A DNA stretch of 64,000 nucleotides from Aquatica leii (taxonomy: Eukaryota; Arthropoda; Insecta; Coleoptera; Lampyridae). Both the position numbers and the translations under genes were made by a program. Of the stretch, positions 57,897 through 64,000 are shown in pieces. Each line of letters starts with the position of its first letter. Position 1 is the stretch's first letter. The DNA is taken from NCBI GenBank assembly GCA_035610365.1, contig CM069436.1, forward strand, positions 89,653,912 through 89,717,911, given 5' to 3'. The notes below the pieces were generated by a model that was not told the DNA's origin, did no database searches, and saw only the letters and a program-made list of their open reading frames with translations.

Positions 57897-60800
57897 ATGA
57901 CGAAGAAAGAAAAACAGTTCTTGACCGAGTTTATCGAACTGTACAGATCATTCCCGTGCCTTTGAAAAATTAAATCTAAAGAATACAGTGTCCGCAATGT
58001 GAAATCTCAAGCTTACAAAATTATGATCGAAAAAATGCAGGATTTTGATCTAGTAGCAGACAGAGAAACTGTTGTTAAAAAAATTAACACTTTGCGAACC
58101 ACCTACAGGAGGGAATTAAAAAAAAAGTTGATTCTGAGAGGTCTGGTGTTGGTGGAGATGAAGTCCTAAGTAACAATTTTATATTTTGTAACGTTTGAGA
58201 GAACGTTTTCAAAACAAAATTTTTAAAACACCTTTTGTGCTAAGAACGTAACTAAAACTTTCTTACAGTAGCTATAAATTCAAAATAGGTACATATTTAT
58301 AAAACATATTCGTTTTTTAACGTGTTTTATAAAGCCAACAAAACACTGTTATGGGATAGTTACGTAAACGTTATATATCAATTACAAAACAGTTCATGAA
58401 TATTTTATAGTTGGTTGGCTCTTTAGTACAATAGTTTTGATGAAGTTACAAAACATTTTTGTAGTGTAGAGCAGCTTCAATACAATCAAACAGTTATTAA
58501 GTAGTACTTTTCGGAACTTAATTATTCCTATTATTTACTTAAACTAAAACTGATGGCTATTTCATGAAAAATGGCAACGTATACAAATATATATTATTTA
58601 CACGAAATTTAATGAGATAGATCTACACGGACGTCGTTTTTTGCTACGAAGGAAATTTTACTGTCAATTATGAAGTAGATAGGTCGCAAATTTTAAGTGC
58701 GCCGCAGGTTTAATGAGTATTTAAACAAAAATTTAAGAATCAGATAAAAAACAAAAAGTTTAAATTTCAATTTTTTATCATAAAACCACAATAGTAGATA
58801 GATACCAGTATAAGAAGCTTTAATTGTTGTGTTTTTGTCGTCGAAGTACTGAAATATAAGTTAATTTTATGTTTCTCGAGAATGGCGGCCATGTAAATAT
58901 ATGCAAGTACATTTTCAAAATAGTCCTTTTTTAATAGAACATTTTTATTACCAAATTTACTCTTATACAACAATCATGATGCATATAGTGTAGGCAAATA
59001 AATTGTTGTAAGATTTTATGCACAAGCTGGCAACCGCGCGCAAGACGTGACAACGTCTTAAAGCCGGTAAGGTAGGAGATGATAAAAATAATAATATTTT
59101 AGCTTCTTCGACAAACCGTTGTAGATATGCTAGCAAATCAGGTGGTTTTCTATTACGCTAGTATATTCGAATTGTTTTATAACTATATTTAACACAATAA
59201 TTTTGCGCTTTAGTAGTAGTATTACTCTATAACTGCTTTTCTCTTATTTTTATAACTGAAGCTTTGTGTCCTTTTAATTAACAGTTATATTGGAACTTCC
59301 GTTGTAAGTAATCTGATGCAGAAAGCAAAATTGTTATATAATATTATTAATACAACAATTATATAACGTAGTCACATATTTTATTAAAACAGTTGTATAA
59401 AACAGTTCTAAAGTGATAAATGGCAAAGCTACATAGCTATTATAAATCAATTAATATTTGTAAGGGGTGAATCTTTTATAACGAATATTATATAAACGTT
59501 TACAAAACACTTTTATACTTATCTCATAAGCAGTTTTATAATTTTGTTGTAAAAACGTTCTAAACATCGATGTAAAAAACAATTTTGAATTGATAATAAA
59601 ATAATCTTCCAGACAACTTTAATAGAACCATTTTACATTTAGAGAGCAACAACATAACTACAATAAAATTGAAAAGTTTTCTAACTTAAAAATTAAGAAA
59701 CCACTTTGTTACTTATGTTATGTTTCTCATTTATGGTACTTTAATATTCTCAACATTATTGCGATCAAGAAATTTCACAAAAGACGCAAACAAATGTGGA
59801 GGATGAGAATGAATCGGTAAGTACATTTTTATTACGCAGAACGTTTTATTGGAAAAGAGACATCTATTTTAAATTCATGTATCAATAAAATCGACGAATT
59901 AAAATTTTTTATATTTGCCAAAAAAAATGAAAAGGTATTATTAATACAGGGTGGTATTTAGCCCCAATAATTTGTAAGAGCATTTTAAAAGTTTTTAAAA
60001 TATTTTATTACTATTGTTGAACAAAAATAGGGCTATACCAACCTACCTAATGGCGGCAAATGTATTGCTACAATCTTCAAATGTTTTCATAACGGTTTAT
60101 TTCGTTTAAGGCAAAAAATAATTTGTACTTATTTAAATACTTTTACATGTCTTGAATTGTCAGAGAAATCATTTGTTATTGCCACGGAACTTTGCCAGAG
60201 TTGTTAAAATAATCTGAGAATCTTGCCCTTACATCTTTTGCTTCGGCACTGACATTCCGCTGATGTCCGCGCGCAAAATCCAATAAGTTATAATCCGCTG
60301 TGCGAAGGCCAGGAGCAATAGTAGCAGTCATTGTATCTTCCATATCGAATACGTCCATAGGTGCATACAATTCAGATGCACGTCTCCGTAAGAAGTCATG
60401 AAGAACACAGGATGCCAACACCACTTTATCAATGTTCTTAACTTTCACATTGATTTGTGTGTGGTATATTCGAAATCTACTGGCTAAAATGCCAAATCCG
60501 TTTTCGACTATTTGTCGGGCTCGCGATAGCCGGTAGTTAAAGATTCTTTTTTCATAGTCCAATTCTCTTTGACTATATGGGTCGAGAAAGTCTGGTTGCA
60601 GCGCAAATGCTTCATCTCCGACGAAGACGAAGTTCAAAAGGGGTTTTCCTTCAACAACTGATTCTGCAGATGGCAATTGTAATTTTTTTTCTTGCAATTT
60701 TTTCATAGATATTGTATTGTCTAACACACCGTCATCAGATACACTACCGTTTGTTCCAACATCGCACATTACAAACTCACAATGGCCATAAGCACAATGC

Positions 60801-61770
60801 TGTGAGTTTTCTTATAATTGTAGTAATGAGATTCACATCGAGGAGGTGCCACAGTTTGTACGTGCTTGCCGTGAATAACAATGCGGAAAATTCCATTGTT
60901 GTTTAAACCCTTTAGCAATAATCTTCCATTCCGTCATAGTTTTAGGAAACTATAACCAAAATAATACATTATTATTTGTATTGTTGTTGTCTTACAACTC
61001 TTTGTAAAGTGTAATTGTTCATATGTAGATATTAATGAATAGGTATTGCTTTCAGGAACAAATTTCCGCTGAGCTTGAAGTAACTAGGGAACCAGGACCT
61101 TTCTCACCGGGGGACGAGCTGGGGAAGTTGCAAAGTGTTTCAACACCACCCACACCATTTTCTTCAACATTACGGGTATCTTTTTCCACATCACGTACAT
61201 CCACTCAGACAACCAGAAAAGCGAAACGACAGATAGATAAATGTGATGAAATATTACATGCAATTGGAAAACGTTTTGCAACTCCGGTTGTCGTTGAAGA
61301 CAAATTTACATTAATTGTTAAAACATGGGCAATGAAATTAAGAGACTTTCTTCCGAATCGAGCGATTTATGCCGAAAAACTAATTAATGATGTATTTTAT
61401 GCTGCTCAATTGGAAAACCTAACTGCAAGCTGCACAACCAGCACATCAATCACAGAACCATACATATTCGCAACACACACAGTCATATCAACAGAATGTA
61501 CAGTATTATAACGAACAATATTCCCATCAAGGCCAACTATGGCCATCATCTTTGCCACTGCGGCCAATTTATTCGCAATCACAGTCACAGCCTTCACAAC
61601 AACAAGCCCAATAACTTCCAGAAGAAACCGATTTAGATGCAGAACTTCATTTATCAAAGAAACCAATATCAACAAGAACATCAACGCTTTTTGGAACAAG
61701 AACCCATTCGGAAAGAAACAAATGAACTACACATGGGGGGAAGCTCAGTAGCAAATTATTTGAAAGATTT
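57897..61770 (+). pseudogene. Harbinger accessory MADF-domain protein, about 3 exons, damaged
   Basis: Exon 1 starts at ATG 57897 and reads a MADF (Myb/SANT-like) domain: KKEKQFLTEFIELYRSFPCL, then TGA where Trp is expected (near 57964), KIKSKEYSVRNV, ETVVKKINTLRTTYRREL, and a shift in an A-run near 58120. A short middle exon ends at donor GTAAGT (59817). The last exon begins after TTTCAG at 61056 (EQISAELEVTREPGPFSPGD, then KRQIDKCDEILHAI and a Gln/Ser/Tyr-rich tail after a shift near 61430). Such proteins carry the transposase to the nucleus and bind the element ends. The transposase catalytic exon lies antisense in intron 2. Confidence 0.8.
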
Positions 61771-62360
61771 CTAAGACATTTAAATTGTTTTATACCATAC
61801 TTATTTTTTCTACAGGAAGTGCTTTATTTTTTTAAGAAAAATTTCATAATTTTAGTATATTTCATTCTTTTTGTTGTATTTTGCTTCTAGTTTTTTGACA
61901 TTTTCTGTATTTATTGTTAAAGAATGTTATTTAATTTAATTTATATGTGTTAGATATTTACGCACCTTTAAATAATCTCGTAATGCAACGTATATGGCCT
62001 CTTAAGTTTCAGGAATAATTCTACTTAGATGACATGCGAAAATACAAGTGGAAAATTTAAGATCTTCGTAGGACCTCCCTGTAGCCAAAAAACCGCAACG
62101 TAGCAGTCAGCCGTTCGTGTGGTGTTTCATGAAAGTATCTTCTTTTTTAATGATTGGTGTAATTAAACTTAACAATAGTCGAAATCTTCAGGTTCATTCC
62201 TTAATTCTTGTATTAAACTAGTATGTGCCAATAAAGGTCTTTTTTGCAGCCACGACGATTTCGTTGCTCTTCTTTTCTTTTTTTGCATAATGAGTTTCTT
62301 CCTAATAACACAAACAGCAGTAAGTCCTAGCAGTAATTCCTTCTCTTTGTCTATATCCAT
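60176..62360 (-). pseudogene. PIF/Harbinger transposase (DDE_Tnp_4), two exons, damaged
   Basis: Exon 1 runs from ATG 62360 to donor AAG/GTGCGT (exon end 61966). It has a basic stretch, KSSWLQKRPLLAHTSLIQEL, EPEDFDY, then after a shift LSLITPIIKKEDTF and FLATGRSYEDLKFS. Exon 2 starts after TTATAG at about 60949 (FPKTMTEWKII) and ends at 60176: APPRCESHYYNYKKTHS, CDVGTNGSVSDDGVL, FVFVGDEAFALQPDFL (catalytic Asp) and RARQIVENGFGILASRFRI (catalytic Glu). The segment that should hold the first catalytic Asp, before KHVQTVAPP near 60880, is partly deleted, and a shift lies near 60780. The intron (60950-61965) contains the last MADF exon on the other strand. Confidence 0.85.
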
Positions 62361-62572
62361 GTTATTTTTTCTTGCACTTCTGCAATATTGTTGTAAAAAT
62401 GCGTGAGTACTAGAAGGCAACCAAACCGACTTGTTCAACTTTGCAAAACTGTATAATTTGTGCTAAATTGTTTGGGCGTTGAAAGCACACACGTCGACTC
62501 CAACATGTTTGAAATTTCGGTTTGTTCAACGTAGTTTGTGCAAACATGTTGGCGTGTGAAAGGAAGCCTTAA

Positions 62573-64000
62573 TTTATACTCTTGAAATATCCAAAATTAT
62601 GTTTACGTTTGTGCAAACTTAAAGACATAATCTTTTAAGTACTTAAAAAGTTACCAATTTCCCATACTTCCTCTTAAGGTTAATCAATAAGTATGCCTAA
62701 AATTTGTAGCAACCCTACATAAGTGATAATGGTTTACGTAGAATTTGAGTGTTAAATCAAATTTTAGTAGGACTAAATGTGCCCAATGAATAGAAAATGA
62801 TTTTATAATTGCCCTCTGTAATTTCTATTAAAACTCAATTATTTTATGCGTTAAAAATAATTTGGTTTATGTTATCGTTCAGTATTCTTTTCTTAAACGA
62901 TTAATTGCAATCAAAATTTTTTTTAGTATGGGTTTTATAGTTTTCGCTTTATCTAAATTTTTTAAACATATTATTTTATCAAAAAAAAAAGTTCTAAAAC
63001 TAAATAGAAGAAATATAATCTTGTATAAGTAATATAGTCTTCATAAAACGTGTAACACAAATCGATTGCATCAAAACATTTATCAAAGTTCTAGTAGATA
63101 TGCATATGTAATTTTTGTGGAACAAAATTTCATTTAATTGGTTGTATTTTGGTACCAAGACTATTAGTTTTGTATAATTATTTACAACTGTAATTATCTA
63201 TGAAGTCTTTATAATTCTACTTATAATTTTCTTAAGACAAGGGTATCGCCCTATAATTGGTTATACAAACGGTTGCGCATTATCTTTTAATTTAATTTCA
63301 AATTCACTTCCAATCTTCGAAAACCCCTCAAATAATTTTTCGTTACTTATAATGGAGTTCTTATTAAATTTTAAAATACTTAAGAATACACCAAGACGGT
63401 CTAATATTACTTTATGTAAATATTTTATAATATTTTGTAGAGCACTTCGTGTTACCAAGTACCATGTTTTCACATTTATATTAATAACTTAAGTGCTAAA
63501 ATTTAACGGCAAATTGGAAATTGGGTCCAATAGTGAAATTCGGTAGAAATTTCATTAAGGTTTGTAGGTACGTACTATTGTTAATTTGATTATTGCAATA
63601 ACGTACAATTAAACTACTATCCTTTTACTATACTCTACATTTTTAATTATAAATAAAATGTTGTCTTCAAAGCAATATATTACACTACGTATTATTGTGC
63701 TTTTGAAATTCATCGTTTAAAAGTAATTTTACTTCTAAAGCATTTAATTGTACTTTTGTGCTTTAATTAAATTTTTTTGCAATTTTTTCTCATTTATATA
63801 AAGTAAGACATTAATCTTTTTTTAATTTAATTTTACTGCAAGTTTTTAACTATAGATACTTCCGTTGTAATCGAGTACGAGATTAAATTTAAATTTGTGT
63901 GAAGAAGTTGCATTACTTATAAAAACTTTATTTTTATATAAACATTAAATTTTTCTTTTTTTTAATTATAGTCTCGTTAACTTAAACGCAAAAGCTTTTG
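62573..64000. other. AT-rich intergenic DNA
   Basis: No gene, RNA gene or structured repeat was recognised to the end of the window. A 70-codon minus-strand frame at 63261-63473 has no supporting evidence. Confidence 0.5.

Larger units (their letters stand above)
57557..62568. mobile_element. PIF/Harbinger DNA transposon, 5012 bp, complete ends
   Basis: Terminal inverted repeats of about 55 bp: left GGCTCCCTTTCACACGCCAA onward (57557), right, read inward from 62568, GGCTTCCTTTCACACGCCAA. Both continue with ACATGTTTGC(G/A)CAAACTA. TTAA sits at both outer edges (57553-57556, 62569-62572), compatible with the family's 3-bp TWA duplication within a palindrome. It contains the two typical genes, a DDE_Tnp_4 transposase (minus) and a MADF-type DNA-binding partner (plus), both damaged. 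Confidence 0.93.

Noticed and set aside
1..64000. CRISPR arrays, rRNA, bacterial operons or integrons
   Set aside because: No evenly spaced short direct repeats, no rRNA sequence, and gene structure is eukaryotic.

Overview
The window is AT-rich nuclear DNA from an animal, most likely an insect. Reasons: host genes with very short introns (46, 52 and 53 bp beside longer ones), arthropod-type transposon families (Penelope-like, Ty3/Gypsy, PIF/Harbinger with a MADF partner, pogo/Tigger, Tc1/mariner), and TATA plus TCAGT-type promoter spacing in a repeat. Nothing bacterial was seen: no operons, CRISPR or rRNA. The species cannot be told; a beetle is a guess.

Host genes are few. (1) A complete N-acetylglucosamine kinase gene on the minus strand (7150 to 4635), rebuilt from four coding exons totalling 1023 nt. 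(2) A two-exon gene for an unrecognised 145-residue protein on the minus strand (15167 to 14677), whose stop codon coincides with the end of a small inverted-repeat element. (3) A complete two-pore-domain potassium channel on the minus strand (45835 to 43755; 3 coding exons, 660 residues).

The rest is a transposon landscape. 1-2.7 kb: a Penelope-like element with a 320-bp inverted copy of its own RT. 8.2-10.3 kb: a solo LTR with TSD AAGT. 11.0-13.6 kb: a TIR-bounded non-coding element holding a solo LTR (TSD GTAT). 15.8-18.7 kb: an LTR-like fragment, a 2.2-kb inverted-repeat element, foldbacks and a 185-bp MITE with TTA duplication. 20.8-30.7 kb: a full-length 9.86-kb Ty3/Gypsy element on the minus strand with 1.8-kb, nearly identical LTRs, TSD ACTC, gag, and a pol broken by one stop and two frameshifts. 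33-36.8 kb: a Tigger/CENP-B-type transposase pseudogene and a decayed unknown transposon-like gene. 37-42.5 kb: a second Penelope remnant and a LINE split by a solo LTR (TSD ATAC). 46.7-53.1 kb: a Tc1-like pseudogene, apparently split by a 3.86-kb pogo-superfamily element, then a mariner-like pseudogene. 55.1-55.7 kb: a 589-bp pogo-type MITE. 57.6-62.6 kb: a complete-ended PIF/Harbinger element whose transposase and MADF genes lie on opposite strands with interleaved exons.

The most unusual points are the two solo LTRs that share a TATA/initiator promoter and heat-shock-element-like sites; the interleaved antisense gene pair in the Harbinger element; the large pogo-like element with repeated subterminal motifs; hammerhead-ribozyme-like motifs beside Penelope sequences; and nested insertions whose boundaries can be read to the base.
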